This document shows, one piece after another, positions 1 through 8,606 of a DNA stretch of 63,447 nucleotides. Within the stretch, counting starts at the first letter, position 1, and each line of letters begins with the position of its first letter. The position numbers were made by a program, and so were the translations under genes. The stretch spans positions 1-63,447 of the forward strand of contig CALAHF010000226.1 in assembly GCA_937891465.1 (NCBI GenBank). Reading direction: 5' to 3'. Below the pieces are notes generated by a model. The model had not been told where the DNA came from. It saw nothing but the letters and a program-made list of their open reading frames with translations, and did not search any database. Source of the stretch: an uncultured Verrucomicrobiales bacterium. Its GTDB lineage: Bacteria; Verrucomicrobiota; Verrucomicrobiia; Verrucomicrobiales; DEV007.

Positions 1-558
1 GCCCTGACCACCTATCCGTTTCTAGCGCACTTTCTGTTTGCAGGAAACGAAGTCTTGGCCGGACTTTTTCTTGGCACAGCGATTCATGATACCTCGCAGG
101 TGGCCGGGGCAGGACTCATGTATGAAATGGCTTACGGATCCCCTAAAACGCTCGAAGTCGCAGCGACAACAAAGCTCGTTCGCAACCTGTGTTTGGGATT
201 AGTCATTCCAATCGTTGCAATCCTCAATCGCCGAGAGTCAGGAAATTCCGGCCGACTCCCCATATCAAAGTGGGTTCCCGGATTCGTCATCGCCTTTCTC
301 GCCTGTGCTCTGTTCCGTTCGATCGGCGATGTTGGAACGACGCCGTTTGGTTTTATTCCCGTCGAGAAATGGACTACGTTCTTAATGTTCACTCAATCGG
401 CAAGCCTCGCTTGCCTGACGATTGCCCTTGCGGCTATCGGTCTCGGAACCAGTCTTTCACAACTCCGCGAACTTGGCTGGCGTCCGTTGCTGGTTGGTTT
501 CGCCAGTGCATTATTAGTCGGATTAGTAAGTTTTGGTCGGGTTCGGATTTTTGGATAA
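1..558 (+). CDS. YeiH/UPF0324 family putative membrane exporter (5' truncated)
   Basis: The frame is open from base 1, so the N-terminal part lies outside the window; 185 residues are present. Near the start of the visible part is GTAIHDTSQVAGAG, which matches the conserved AIHDTSQV signature of the YeiH/UPF0324 family. Several hydrophobic helices follow, ending in the Gly-rich C-terminal helices typical of that family. The family is an inner-membrane protein annotated as a putative sulfate exporter, but the substrate is not firmly established. The gene ends about 60 bases before the SGNH hydrolase start. Family assignment is good; substrate is unknown. Confidence 0.8.
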   Translation, partial: ALTTYPFLAHFLFAGNEVLAGLFLGTAIHDTSQVAGAGLMYEMAYGSPKTLEVAATTKLVRNLCLGLVIPIVAILNRRESGNSGRLPISKWVPGFVIAFLACALFRSIGDVGTTPFGFIPVEKWTTFLMFTQSASLACLTIALAAIGLGTSLSQLRELGWRPLLVGFASALLVGLVSFGRVRIFG

Positions 559-619
559 AACGAAATTGCGTCATCAACCGGTCCCTTGTGATTCACCAAA
601 TCCTTGGGACAGTCCTGAC

Positions 620-1906
620 ATGGTTCAAAAATTTCCATTTATCATCTTGGTGGCATACCTCCTCTTCGTTCAGCCAGCGGTTGCTCAAGATGCTTTTCCG
701 CTTCGCGATGCGATTGAATGCACGCCACGTGCTGGACTTCCGAATGTTCGCGCAAAAATTGAAGCTGGGAAAATAATCCGCATCGCCTATCTCGGCGGCA
801 GCATCACCGCCGCTGCCGGCTGGCGAATTCAATCACGAGAGTGGCTGGAGAAAACCTATCCGAACGCGAAGTTCGAAGAAATTCATGCGGCGATTGGAGG
901 AACCGGTTCTGATCTCGGAGTGTTTCGCCTCCAAAACGACGCCCTTCGCCACAAGCCAGACCTACTCTTCGTCGAATTTGCCGTGAACGACGGCGGCGCG
1001 CCTCCCGAGCGAATTCACAAAGCAATGGAAGGAATCGTTCGCCAAACCTGGAATACAAATCCTGAAACCGACATCTTCTATGTGTATACGATTCATGAAA
1101 ATATGCTGAAAGAAATGCAGGCCGGAAAAATGCCGCGAGCTGCCAGTGCGATGGAATTACTAGCCGATTACTACGGAATTCCATCGATCCATTTTGGCGT
1201 AAAAGTCGCTGCGATGGAAAAAGCCGGGGCACTTATTTTCAAAGGTGAAAAACCAAAGGATGCAGCCAACGAAAAGCCTCCCGTTTTTTCAACTGATGGC
1301 GTTCACCCACTTGCCGAGACGGGACATAAAATCTACACCGAAACCATTGCTCGAAATTGGCCATCAATTTGGAATGTGTCGGGAAAAGTCACTCCTCATG
1401 AATTGATCGCGCCCCTGCGGGAAGACAACTGGGAGCAGGCGAAGCAGATTCCTCTTTCGGAAAAGATGCTTACGGGTGAGTGGGAAAAGCTCCCGGCTGA
1501 TCATGCGATTGCAAAGCGGTTCGCGCGAAACATGTCCCAGATGTTTAAGGCAAAATCTCCTGGAGCCGCGCTGACTTTTAAGCTCAACGGAACCATGGCG
1601 TCGGTTTTTGATATCGTCGGTCCCGATGGCGGACAGCTCGAAATCACAATCGATGGTGAAGCCAGGAAGCCGGTGAAACGAATCGACGGCTACTGCACCT
1701 ACCATCGCATGTCGAAGACTCAAATCGCGTCCAGTTTGGAGGCGGGAACACACGACATCTGCATCACGCTTTCTCCAGAGAAACTCGACAAACGGGAAAT
1801 CTTATTTGAGAGAAATCGGGATTCGTTCGACAAGAATCCCGACAGATACACCGATCACGTTTGGTATGCCAGTTCGCTCCTGATACTTGGCGATATCGTT
1901 GAGTGA
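620..1906 (+). CDS. Secreted SGNH/GDSL-type hydrolase
   Basis: The 428-residue product begins with a signal peptide (hydrophobic IILVAYLLFV, then VAQ). Block I of the SGNH fold is YLGGSIT near residue 55. Block III is FVEFAVND near residue 117, and a DGVHP block near residue 215 carries the probable catalytic Asp/His. A C-terminal beta-rich region of about 170 residues follows, as in Verrucomicrobiota and planctomycete secreted esterases. The ATG at 620 is chosen because the upstream in-frame extension (from 533) overlaps the preceding gene and would bury the signal peptide. The likely role is removal of acyl groups from carbohydrates in the periplasm or outside; the substrate cannot be read from sequence. 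Confidence 0.8.
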   Translation: MVQKFPFIILVAYLLFVQPAVAQDAFPLRDAIECTPRAGLPNVRAKIEAGKIIRIAYLGGSITAAAGWRIQSREWLEKTYPNAKFEEIHAAIGGTGSDLGVFRLQNDALRHKPDLLFVEFAVNDGGAPPERIHKAMEGIVRQTWNTNPETDIFYVYTIHENMLKEMQAGKMPRAASAMELLADYYGIPSIHFGVKVAAMEKAGALIFKGEKPKDAANEKPPVFSTDGVHPLAETGHKIYTETIARNWPSIWNVSGKVTPHELIAPLREDNWEQAKQIPLSEKMLTGEWEKLPADHAIAKRFARNMSQMFKAKSPGAALTFKLNGTMASVFDIVGPDGGQLEITIDGEARKPVKRIDGYCTYHRMSKTQIASSLEAGTHDICITLSPEKLDKREILFERNRDSFDKNPDRYTDHVWYASSLLILGDIVE

Positions 1907-1910
1907 TTGA

Positions 1911-2936
1911 CTATTTTACCGACTGAAGGCTCGCGACTCGAATCACTTTTTCCAAAACCTCTTTCCCATCCATATCAAGAATCCGAACGTCGACCTTGGT
2001 TTCTTCACCATCCCACAGGATCTCGATCTCGCCAAAGTTCTCTTTGTGATAGGTTGATTCAGAAATTCGAAATCGATTTTCTGTTGGAGTCCCGCGCGGA
2101 TGAATTTGATTAAAGCTGCTCGATGTGAAATCGTAAATCGGATACGGAACATTCTCGGTGACGCATGAAAACTCTGACCAATGCCGATCCCCACTGATCA
2201 TGAAAACCCCGTTCGCCTTCGTCTTAGCGATCACATCAAAAAGCCGCTGACGCTCCTTCGGCAAGTTCGCCCACGTCTCCTGCCCTGACGATTCGGGGAC
2301 GACCTGAATTCCTGATCCGATGATTCGAATGTCAGCAGGCTTTTTGAGTTCAGCTTCAAGCCATTTCCATTGTTCCTCACCGAGCATCGGCACCGTTGCA
2401 TCTGGCTCGGGATAATATTTCCCGCCGACCCGACGCTCGCCTGCTTTCAACGGCCCGCGAAAATATCGCGTGTCGAGTAGAATGATTTGCACCCGCTTTC
2501 CTTCCGGCCCGAACATCTTTGAATCAAAAACTCCCGCTCGTTTCCGACGCGGCGAATCTGCTGGATCACCCCAAAAATCGAGAAACTCTTTTTGCGCTTC
2601 GACACGTTTGGGATATTCCGCACCGCCATCATTTTTTCCGAAATCGTGATCATCCCACGTTGCTAAAATCGGACAGGACTTCATCAATTTCGCAAACCCA
2701 GCATCTGCGCTGAGCCTCGCATATTTCTCACGCATCACCGCCATGTCCTCGGTGTCGGCATAAATATTATCACCAAGAAAAACAAACGCGTCCGGTTTTC
2801 GATCCACGATCGTTTCAAAAATCGGCATCGGTCTATCCTGCTTGATGCATGAGCCAAAAAGGATGCGGGAAATGGGTTCTTCTGCGTGTAGCGAAGACGT
2901 GAGAATGAAGCTGAGAATCAAAAATAGAGGGCGCAT
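1911..2936 (-). CDS. PhoD-like alkaline phosphatase, secreted
   Basis: The 341-residue product has a signal peptide (LFLILSFILTSSLHA). It then shows the PhoD metallophosphatase pattern: FGSCIKQ, VFLGDNIYAD near residue 55, TWDDHDFGKND near residue 90, and ISGDRHWSEF near residue 240. These supply the Asp, Asn and His metal ligands. It is shorter than Bacillus-type PhoD and lacks the separate N-terminal beta domain, as is usual in planctomycete/Verrucomicrobiota relatives. The substrate is probably a phosphodiester or phosphomonoester outside the cell. It converges on the SGNH hydrolase with only 4 bases between the stops. The start at 2936 places the signal peptide at the N terminus; the in-frame upstream extension has no such feature. 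Confidence 0.85.
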   Translation of the reverse strand: MRPLFLILSFILTSSLHAEEPISRILFGSCIKQDRPMPIFETIVDRKPDAFVFLGDNIYADTEDMAVMREKYARLSADAGFAKLMKSCPILATWDDHDFGKNDGGAEYPKRVEAQKEFLDFWGDPADSPRRKRAGVFDSKMFGPEGKRVQIILLDTRYFRGPLKAGERRVGGKYYPEPDATVPMLGEEQWKWLEAELKKPADIRIIGSGIQVVPESSGQETWANLPKERQRLFDVIAKTKANGVFMISGDRHWSEFSCVTENVPYPIYDFTSSSFNQIHPRGTPTENRFRISESTYHKENFGEIEILWDGEETKVDVRILDMDGKEVLEKVIRVASLQSVK

Positions 2937-2984
2937 AGGATTTGGTTTTCGAAGTTTGAATGGAGAAAGGTCGGAACCCCGCAG

Positions 2985-3058
2985 CTTCAACTGGCAGTCG
3001 AAGTTAGCAAAGCCTTCGCCGCGATTGCAGATCACTTCGACTGCCAGTCGAAACTACG
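2985..3058. repeat. Paired 17-bp palindromes (repeat family B)
   Basis: Two copies of a short palindrome lie between the esterase stop and the phosphatase start. The second copy, TTCGACTGCCAGTCGAA (3037-3053), is a perfect palindrome around one central base. The first copy (2985-3002) differs at a few positions. Together they also form a longer inverted repeat: ACTGGCAGTCGAAGT at 2990-3004 pairs exactly with 3034-3048. A related palindrome occurs at 53651-53671. The role is unknown; it could act as a hairpin between the two tandem genes. Confidence 0.75.
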
Positions 3059-3063
3059 TTTTT

Positions 3064-3105
3064 GAAGCAACAGGGTTGGTTCAGTGAACGCAGCCTATTG
3101 TTTCG
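3064..3105. repeat. Dispersed palindrome family A, copy 1
   Basis: Left arm GAAGCAACAGGGT, inner GTTC-AGT-GAAC hairpin, right arm AGCCTATTGTTTC. One arm position is mismatched relative to the family (AGCCT for ACCCT). It begins 5 bases after the stop of the SASA esterase on the minus strand, so it would form a hairpin at the end of that mRNA. Confidence 0.85.
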
Positions 3106-3110
3106 AAAAA

Positions 3111-4331
3111 TTACTTTTTCTCCAAATCGACAAGCGCTTCGGCGAAGGCTTTTCCAATCAGCGTCATCGTTTTCACGGAGCCCAAATAGTGATAACCCGC
3201 ATTCGATTTGCCACGTGCTTCGAGATCGAGGTCTTCCTGCGTCAGCATTTTCTTTTCGTAATCCGCCATGAATTTCTTGATGTCATCCGGCGTCATTTTC
3301 CCTTCTCCATTTTCGTGATTCTTGTTCTTCGTTTTCAGCGAATGATTTTTGCCGCGCATCTCATTTCGTTTTTTATCGATCGCTGCGAGATCAGCATCCC
3401 AAAACGGGGCGGTCTGAACGGCGACAACGTTTCCTTTGAATTCTGGCAATTTTGAAGGTGCCGCCATCGCATCGCGGAAGTTCCCATGATTTTTCCGATG
3501 CCGCTCTTCCATCGTTTCGAGCGCACCACTGACGCCCATCACCCCGATGACAAATGGCATTTTTGGAGCTTCCAAATCCTTCCGCGCGTCACGAATAAAA
3601 TTGGCCATCCACTCGCTGTATTGATCGTATCCACCAGCCTCGCTTCGATTTGGATACGTACTGCTATCAACCAAATCATTCCACCCTTGAAACCACACCA
3701 TCCCCGCCAGCTCGTGGCCTTGCGCCGGATCGTAATCGGGATAAACACTCTTGATGTCCTTCAAAACGGCCTGGACATGCGCGATCATTTCGCGATAGCG
3801 AATGCCGGTGTTTTCTTTCAACGCCTGACGTTTTTCCTCCGTATCAAATTTCCGAGCGTTGGCTTCAGTTTGCTCATACGCCCCTGAACTTGGCGAACGA
3901 AAATCGACGCTGAGCGACTTTCCACCCCACGCCGCTTTTATGATCAAAATCGGTTCATCGACGGCTTTTTGCATCGTCATTCCAAATCCAAGTTCTGGCC
4001 CGATCTTCTCGCCCGGCATCGTAAGGTCGCGCCGAAACTGGCTTCCATAGCCCGCCATCAGCTGACCGTTAATTGGCTGGTTCACTTTCCCATCCAAAGA
4101 AGTGAGATAAGAAATCCACGTGTTTTTGATCGGCTTGAAACTGCCGTCTTCGTTTTTGATTTCATCCAACAATGGCTTCGTCGCCGGATCATCGCCGAGA
4201 TAATCCAGAACTTTCACATGGCCGTGGCCTTCCATATTTGACTGGCCGACGAGGACAAAAACCTTGAGCGGCTCTTTGGCGAACGTAGAGACGGCAAACA
4301 GTGCCACAAGAAACGCTAAGAGTATTTTCAT
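3111..4331 (-). CDS. Sialate O-acetylesterase-like (SASA/CE6) carbohydrate esterase
   Basis: The 406-residue product has a signal peptide (ILLAFLVALFAVSTFA). It is followed by VFVLVGQSNMEGHG near residue 30, the GQSNM block holding the catalytic Ser in the SASA/carbohydrate-esterase-6 family. Further blocks are KAAWGGKSL near residue 130 and WFQGWND near residue 215. The family removes acetyl groups from sialic acid or from xylan and other glycans. Many Verrucomicrobiota carry numerous paralogues next to sulfatases, which fits this window. The ATG at 4331 is chosen for the signal peptide. Two tandem genes on this strand (this one and the PhoD-like gene) are separated by repeat families A and B, which probably break cotranscription. 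Confidence 0.85.
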   Translation of the reverse strand: MKILLAFLVALFAVSTFAKEPLKVFVLVGQSNMEGHGHVKVLDYLGDDPATKPLLDEIKNEDGSFKPIKNTWISYLTSLDGKVNQPINGQLMAGYGSQFRRDLTMPGEKIGPELGFGMTMQKAVDEPILIIKAAWGGKSLSVDFRSPSSGAYEQTEANARKFDTEEKRQALKENTGIRYREMIAHVQAVLKDIKSVYPDYDPAQGHELAGMVWFQGWNDLVDSSTYPNRSEAGGYDQYSEWMANFIRDARKDLEAPKMPFVIGVMGVSGALETMEERHRKNHGNFRDAMAAPSKLPEFKGNVVAVQTAPFWDADLAAIDKKRNEMRGKNHSLKTKNKNHENGEGKMTPDDIKKFMADYEKKMLTQEDLDLEARGKSNAGYHYLGSVKTMTLIGKAFAEALVDLEKK

Positions 4332-4488
4332 AGAGTCTATTTCCACAAATCGGAGCCCATATAGCAACGCAAAAATCCGGGCGCAATCGTGAACGGTTTA
4401 AATCTCACGCAACGAGGACTCGATCCCTTCTTTGTTCTTGCCAATTTGTTTCGGCATTGATTTACTGATTTTGAATTTCGATATAGAA

Positions 4489-4887
4489 ATGATTGAAATT
4501 ATTGTCAGTCAAATTATTAGCACCGCAATCGGCAGTTCAATTGCCGCAATAATTCTTCGGGCCGCTGCAAAGTGGGTCATCAAAGAGGACATCTCTTTTG
4601 GTGATGCTTACATCACCGTTTTCCTCAGTTCTATCATTTGTGCAGTTCTTGGTTTTATTATCGGATTGGTAGTGGGAGCAGTGGGCTTGTATGAAGGTAA
4701 CGAATCGCTACTTCCGTTGGTCATTCTCCCGTTCGCGTTCTTGATCCAGTCAGGCATCATTTCTTCACGGCTTTCAACGAGTTTCAAGACTGCCTGCATC
4801 ATCACACTTGTCATGATAGCGATCGCCATTGGAATTGCGATCATCGTTAGTGGGATTGTATTTCTAGTTTTGCATTTTACTTCATAA
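4489..4887 (+). CDS. Small integral membrane protein, unknown function
   Basis: 132 residues with four hydrophobic stretches: residues 1-25, 40-67, 78-95 and 104-130, all rich in Ile, Val and Ala. No catalytic motif is visible. I do not recognise the family. The ATG at 4489 follows AGAAAT without a good Shine-Dalgarno; an in-frame upstream ATG at 4432 would add 19 residues and cannot be excluded. It is the only gene on this strand between two minus-strand genes, and an inverted repeat (4925-4961) follows it. Confidence 0.6.
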   Translation: MIEIIVSQIISTAIGSSIAAIILRAAAKWVIKEDISFGDAYITVFLSSIICAVLGFIIGLVVGAVGLYEGNESLLPLVILPFAFLIQSGIISSRLSTSFKTACIITLVMIAIAIGIAIIVSGIVFLVLHFTS

Positions 4888-4924
4888 TCTCGCGCGGTTT
4901 GATCTTTTGCTGGTCATAACACAA

Positions 4925-4961
4925 AAATCCGGACGCGATCACGAAGACCACGCCCGGATTT
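4925..4961. terminator. Hairpin terminator between convergent genes
   Basis: AAATCCGG at 4925-4932 pairs with CCGGATTT at 4954-4961, with a 21-base loop that can pair further (ACGCG near GACCACGC). A/T runs flank both sides, so it can serve both strands. The same stem occurs after the triple-FAS1 gene at 14047-14085. Confidence 0.6.
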
Positions 4962-4982
4962 CACACTGCAGTCGCGAACGAA

Positions 4983-5189
4983 TTAGTAGCGGCAGTAGCC
5001 ACCACCCCCACCGTAATAGGAGCTGTGTCCACCGCTATAACCGCCGCCGTAGCCGCCGCCATGATGACCGCCGTGATGGTAGCAACTCGACAACCCGAAG
5101 AGGGTGCCGGCCGCCAACGCGATCACAGCGAGACGGAGCCACAACCCGCGCTTGCTTTGTTTGTCTGAATTTGAAGTTTGTTTCTTCAT
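4983..5189 (-). CDS. Small Gly/His/Tyr-rich lipoprotein
   Basis: 68 residues. A short basic N terminus and hydrophobic stretch (LAVIALAAGTLFGL) lead to the lipobox LSSC at about residue 35, so the mature protein should be lipid-anchored. The mature part is almost entirely Gly, His, Tyr and Ser (HHGGHHGGGYGGGYSGGH), possibly metal-binding, and ends in YCRY. Similar low-complexity lipoproteins are common in this phylum but have no assigned function. The start at 5189 is preferred; an ATG at 5219 in the same frame would add ten residues. Confidence 0.65.
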   Translation of the reverse strand: MKKQTSNSDKQSKRGLWLRLAVIALAAGTLFGLSSCYHHGGHHGGGYGGGYSGGHSSYYGGGGGYCRY

Positions 5190-5339
5190 GTTTTCTGACG
5201 TTGTTTTTTGGTTAACCATGTCGCCGACCCGCGAATCGAATCGGCAGGGTTGGACGAATCGGAGGGTGCGTTATGCGATTTTCTAAACACTCAACTTGCA
5301 GACCGACCCACTCCTGCCGAAAGGTGCAGTGTCTTTGTC

Positions 5340-5939
5340 ATGAAAATTAACTCCGCAACCTTCGTCACCAGCGCCGTAGAATTGGATGCCTGCCCGCCTT
5401 CATCCCAAAGCGAAATCGCGTTCATTGGGCGTTCGAATGTCGGAAAGTCATCGCTGATCAATTTCCTGACGGGCAAAGATGGGCTTGCTAAAACATCTTC
5501 TAAACCAGGCCACACTCAGTTGATCAATTTCTTCGATATCGATCAGAAATGGACCATGGTCGATCTCCCAGGCTACGGCTACGCGCGGCGTTCCAAAGCC
5601 CAGCGAGCGGAATTCAATGAGTTCGTTTCCGACTATCTTGTAAACCGCGAGAACTTGCTTTGCGTGTTCGTTTTGATCGATGCCAAAATTCCACCGCAGG
5701 AACTCGACGTCGCCTTTGTCGAGTGGATCGTGCAAAACGAACTGCCCTTCGCGCTGATTTTCACGAAAGCTGACAAGACGAAGCCACAGCCACTCGCGGC
5801 AAACATCGCAGCTTTCAAAGCAGAGTTAGCGAAACGCTGCGATGGAGAACCCGCCGTCCTTTCCTGTTCGGTAAAGGACTACAAAAGCCGCATCGGCGTG
5901 CTCGATTTCGTCGAGCAAACGCTGAAAATGGGCGGTTGA
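5340..5939 (+). CDS. engB: Ribosome biogenesis GTPase YsxC/YihA
   Basis: 199 residues, the usual length of the EngB family. The G1 P-loop is GRSNVGKSS (30-38), G2 is in KPGHTQ (55-60), G3 is DLPGYGYA (75-82) with the family-specific GYGYA, and G4 is TKAD (142-145). EngB binds GTP and helps assemble the large ribosomal subunit; it is usually essential. The ATG at 5340 gives the standard short N terminus ending in FIGRSN. The longer frame beginning at 5208 overlaps the divergent lipoprotein gene and has no homologous look. The promoter is probably within 5190-5339, shared with that lipoprotein. Confidence 0.95.
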   Translation: MKINSATFVTSAVELDACPPSSQSEIAFIGRSNVGKSSLINFLTGKDGLAKTSSKPGHTQLINFFDIDQKWTMVDLPGYGYARRSKAQRAEFNEFVSDYLVNRENLLCVFVLIDAKIPPQELDVAFVEWIVQNELPFALIFTKADKTKPQPLAANIAAFKAELAKRCDGEPAVLSCSVKDYKSRIGVLDFVEQTLKMGG

Positions 5940-5945
5940 AACCGG

Positions 5946-6971
5946 TCACTTCGCCGGCTCAGCTCTCAACATTTCATCAGCGCTGCGAACCACCATTCCA
6001 GCCTGAATCCAGGCTTCGTAGGTTCCCCAGCCTTGATCAATGAGCTGGCGCGTCTGGTTAAACGGATCAGCAGATCCAAGTGAAACCACCACCATCCGAT
6101 ACGGGATCCGACGGCTGCTTCCTTCGGTCAACGGTTCGAAACGGTCATTGCGGCGTGAGCCAACCATCAGACTCGGTGCAACTCCCGGAGCATTTGAAAA
6201 CTTCACGCCATCAACGCCGCGAGTCCCCAGCAACTGATTGTTATTTTTAATCGTGTAGCTGCTCTGACCAGCCTGGCGATGAACCGTAACGTTCCGCTGC
6301 GACTGAGCGACGTAGAAATTAAACTGTGGATTTCGCAACGCATACATTCCTAAACGGGCCATGTCGCGGGCCGTTGTATCGCCGGGGTTTCCGCTCACAG
6401 GCAATCCGTGAGCATTGCGGAAACGCGTCTTCGTCATTCCGATTAAACCCGCAAGGGCATTCATCTGCTCAACAAAAACCTTCATCGCCTGACCGCCACC
6501 GACGACTTGCGACATCTTCCAGCCAAAATATTCACCGAGTGCTTCAGCTGAAACCGGATCATCCGCCAACATCGAAGAAAAGATCGCATCGCGAATCGAA
6601 ATCCGGTCGCCCGGCTGAAGGCCGATTGGATTTGCATTTCCAAATTGAGCCGCAGTCGCCGGGACCGTGATCAACGCATTTCGATCCCCTCCCCGCGAAC
6701 GAAGCCAATCCAACGCAACCAATGCCGTGGTTACCTGAGCAAGACCGCCCGCTCCCTGGCGACGATCTGCATTCTGTTCCGCCAAAATCTTTCCGTGATT
6801 CCAATCCACCGCGATGAAACTCTCCCCTCCTCCATAGATAGCGCCTCCGCCATTCCCACCACCTGGTGAAGGCGAAGGATCGTCATTCCAAAAGCACCCT
6901 GTGAGCCCTGATGCACAAAAAAATGCAGTCACGAGACCGAGAAGTGTCTGTTTGTTAAAAAATTCAGTCAT
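5946..6971 (-). CDS. S11 D-alanyl-D-alanine carboxypeptidase homologue with lost catalytic motifs
   Basis: 341 residues with an N-terminal lipobox-like LTGC at residue 26. The S11/PBP5 fold is recognisable: FIAVDWNHGKILAEQNADRR (52-71), the NAHGLP segment (187-192), and VDGVKF (253-258). All three penicillin-binding motifs are altered, however. SxxK is G76-L-A-Q79, SxN aligns with D137-D-P139, and KTG is K257-F-S259. Without the Ser nucleophile and Lys it should not hydrolyse peptidoglycan stems. It may be a binding or regulatory pseudoenzyme at the envelope. It is full length and has no stops, so it looks maintained. It converges on engB with 6 bases between stops. Confidence 0.8.
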   Translation of the reverse strand: MTEFFNKQTLLGLVTAFFCASGLTGCFWNDDPSPSPGGGNGGGAIYGGGESFIAVDWNHGKILAEQNADRRQGAGGLAQVTTALVALDWLRSRGGDRNALITVPATAAQFGNANPIGLQPGDRISIRDAIFSSMLADDPVSAEALGEYFGWKMSQVVGGGQAMKVFVEQMNALAGLIGMTKTRFRNAHGLPVSGNPGDTTARDMARLGMYALRNPQFNFYVAQSQRNVTVHRQAGQSSYTIKNNNQLLGTRGVDGVKFSNAPGVAPSLMVGSRRNDRFEPLTEGSSRRIPYRMVVVSLGSADPFNQTRQLIDQGWGTYEAWIQAGMVVRSADEMLRAEPAK

Positions 6972-7127
6972 AAATCGCTGTTTTTGGTCAATTTCTAAAA
7001 TAATTTAAAAACTTCGAAAAGCAACGTAGAAGTTGATAGTTAAGTTTTTCGAAATAAATACCTTAAAATCGCACTGACTGCGAAAGGGGTGATCGTTTTC
7101 GAAAATTCGCTCCAACGGCACAAAAAA

Positions 7128-7158
7128 CCGCCATCCCCGAACGAATCGAAAATGGCGG
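7128..7158 (-). terminator. Intrinsic terminator of xylA
   Basis: CCGCCAT at 7128-7134 pairs with ATGGCGG at 7152-7158. On the minus strand the stem is followed by a run of six T (from AAAAAA at 7122-7127). It lies 22 bases after the xylA stop. Confidence 0.85.
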
Positions 7159-7179
7159 CTTTAAAGAGTAATTCAGGGA

Positions 7180-8484
7180 TTAGATGAACTCGTTGATCAA
7201 GTTCTCCAACATTTCCTGACGACCGCTTGCGAGAGTCGGCTCGCCGTTGGCAAACGCGAATTTCTCGAGGTCTTCGAAGCTGCACTTTCCAGACTCGATA
7301 TCTGCACCGATACCGCTGTTGAAGCTCCCGTAACGCTCATCCACGAATTTCGCGAGACGTCCGTCGTTACGAATCGCTGAAGCGATCTTCAGACCACGTG
7401 CAAAGGCATCCATGCCACCGATGTGTGCGTGAATGAGATCGATTGGCTCGTGAGATTCACGACGACGCTTCGCATCAAAGTTCAATCCCCCCGTGGTAAG
7501 ACCACCCATGTCGAGTACGACGAGCATCACCTGGGTTGCGAGGTAAATGTCAGTCGGGAACTGATCGGTGTCCCAACCAACCAGAGTGTCACCGCGATTG
7601 GCGTCAATACTTCCGAGCATTCCAGCTTCAGCGGAAACGGTCAGCTCGTGTTCCATCGTGTGACCAGCAAGCGTTGCGTGGTTCGTCTCGATGTTCAGCT
7701 TGAAGTGATCCATCAAATCATACTGACGAAGGAAATTCAAACACGCTGCGGCATCGCTGTCATACTGGTGAGTAGACGGCTCGCGCGGCTTTGGCTCGAT
7801 GTAAAAAGGACCGTCGAAACCAATCTTCTTCGCATGATCAACCGCCATGTGGAAAAACGCCGCGAGGTGATCCAGCTCACGTTTCATATTGGTATTGAGC
7901 AGTGTCGCGTAACCTTCACGACCACCCCAAAATGTGTAGCCCAGGCCATCGAGTTCCTTGGTGCACTCGAGTGCTTTCTTCACCTGCGCACCGGCGTAGG
8001 CGTAAACGGAAGCGTCCGGAGATGTGGCTGCACCGTGCGCATAACGGGGGTGCGAAAACAAACAAGCCGTTCCCCAAAGCAATTTCACACCAGTCTCGCT
8101 CTGCTTTTCTTTAAGCTTGGCAACCACTGCGTCGAGAGCAGCGTGCGAAGCAGACAAATCATTCAACTCAGGCGCGATATCGCGGTCGTGCCAGCAGTAG
8201 TATTCGATGCCGGTCTTTTCGAGAAATTCGAAAAATACATCCACACGTTTGATCGCGTTATCGACTGAATCCGATCCATCATCCCACGGCATATTCGCTG
8301 TTCCCGCTCCGAAAGGATCAGAAAGATCATTCCGCATCACGTGCCAGTAGGCGCCCGCAAAACGAAGGTGATCCTTCATCGACTTTCCATCGATCAGCTC
8401 TTCAGGATTGTAGTGTTTGAAAGAAAGCGCGTTCTTGGAACCAGGGCCCTCAAATTGAATTTTGTCGCAGTCGAAATATTGCAT
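7180..8484 (-). CDS. xylA: Xylose isomerase
   Basis: 434 residues, the length of class II xylose isomerases. It interconverts D-xylose and D-xylulose in the cytoplasm using two divalent metals. Visible active-site parts: catalytic H99 and D102 in WHDRD; E230 and K232 in IEPKP; E266 and H269 in NIETNHA; D294 in SIDAN; D305 and D307 in GWDTDQF. It is divergent from a XylR-type regulator, 122 bases from its start, which argues for xylose-responsive control. No xylulokinase is in the window. There is no clear Shine-Dalgarno before the ATG. Confidence 0.97.
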   Translation of the reverse strand: MQYFDCDKIQFEGPGSKNALSFKHYNPEELIDGKSMKDHLRFAGAYWHVMRNDLSDPFGAGTANMPWDDGSDSVDNAIKRVDVFFEFLEKTGIEYYCWHDRDIAPELNDLSASHAALDAVVAKLKEKQSETGVKLLWGTACLFSHPRYAHGAATSPDASVYAYAGAQVKKALECTKELDGLGYTFWGGREGYATLLNTNMKRELDHLAAFFHMAVDHAKKIGFDGPFYIEPKPREPSTHQYDSDAAACLNFLRQYDLMDHFKLNIETNHATLAGHTMEHELTVSAEAGMLGSIDANRGDTLVGWDTDQFPTDIYLATQVMLVVLDMGGLTTGGLNFDAKRRRESHEPIDLIHAHIGGMDAFARGLKIASAIRNDGRLAKFVDERYGSFNSGIGADIESGKCSFEDLEKFAFANGEPTLASGRQEMLENLINEFI

Positions 8485-8523
8485 GTTCTGAATGGGTGTT
8501 TTTTAAAGTGAGTCCCGATTGTA

Positions 8524-8558
8524 GCGCGAAGCGGGAAACATGAAACCGCATTTCGCGC
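8524..8558. promoter_or_regulatory. Candidate operator between xylA and xylR
   Basis: An imperfect palindrome: GCGCGAAGCGG at 8524-8534 faces CCGCATTTCGCGC at 8546-8558. It lies in the middle of the only intergenic gap separating xylA from the AraC-type regulator. Position and symmetry suggest a regulator site; the binding protein is inferred. Confidence 0.4.
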
Positions 8559-8606
8559 ATCTATTCTGTTGATTTACGCCAAAATGTGAGCGGTATTGAA
8601 ATCAGG

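Noticed and set aside
533-619. Longer SGNH hydrolase start
   Set aside because: It overlaps the YeiH gene and would bury the signal peptide.
4371-4400. Partial copy of the AAATCCGG terminator region
   Set aside because: Resembles 4921-4950 over about 25 bases, but has no stem of its own; too short to call a repeat.
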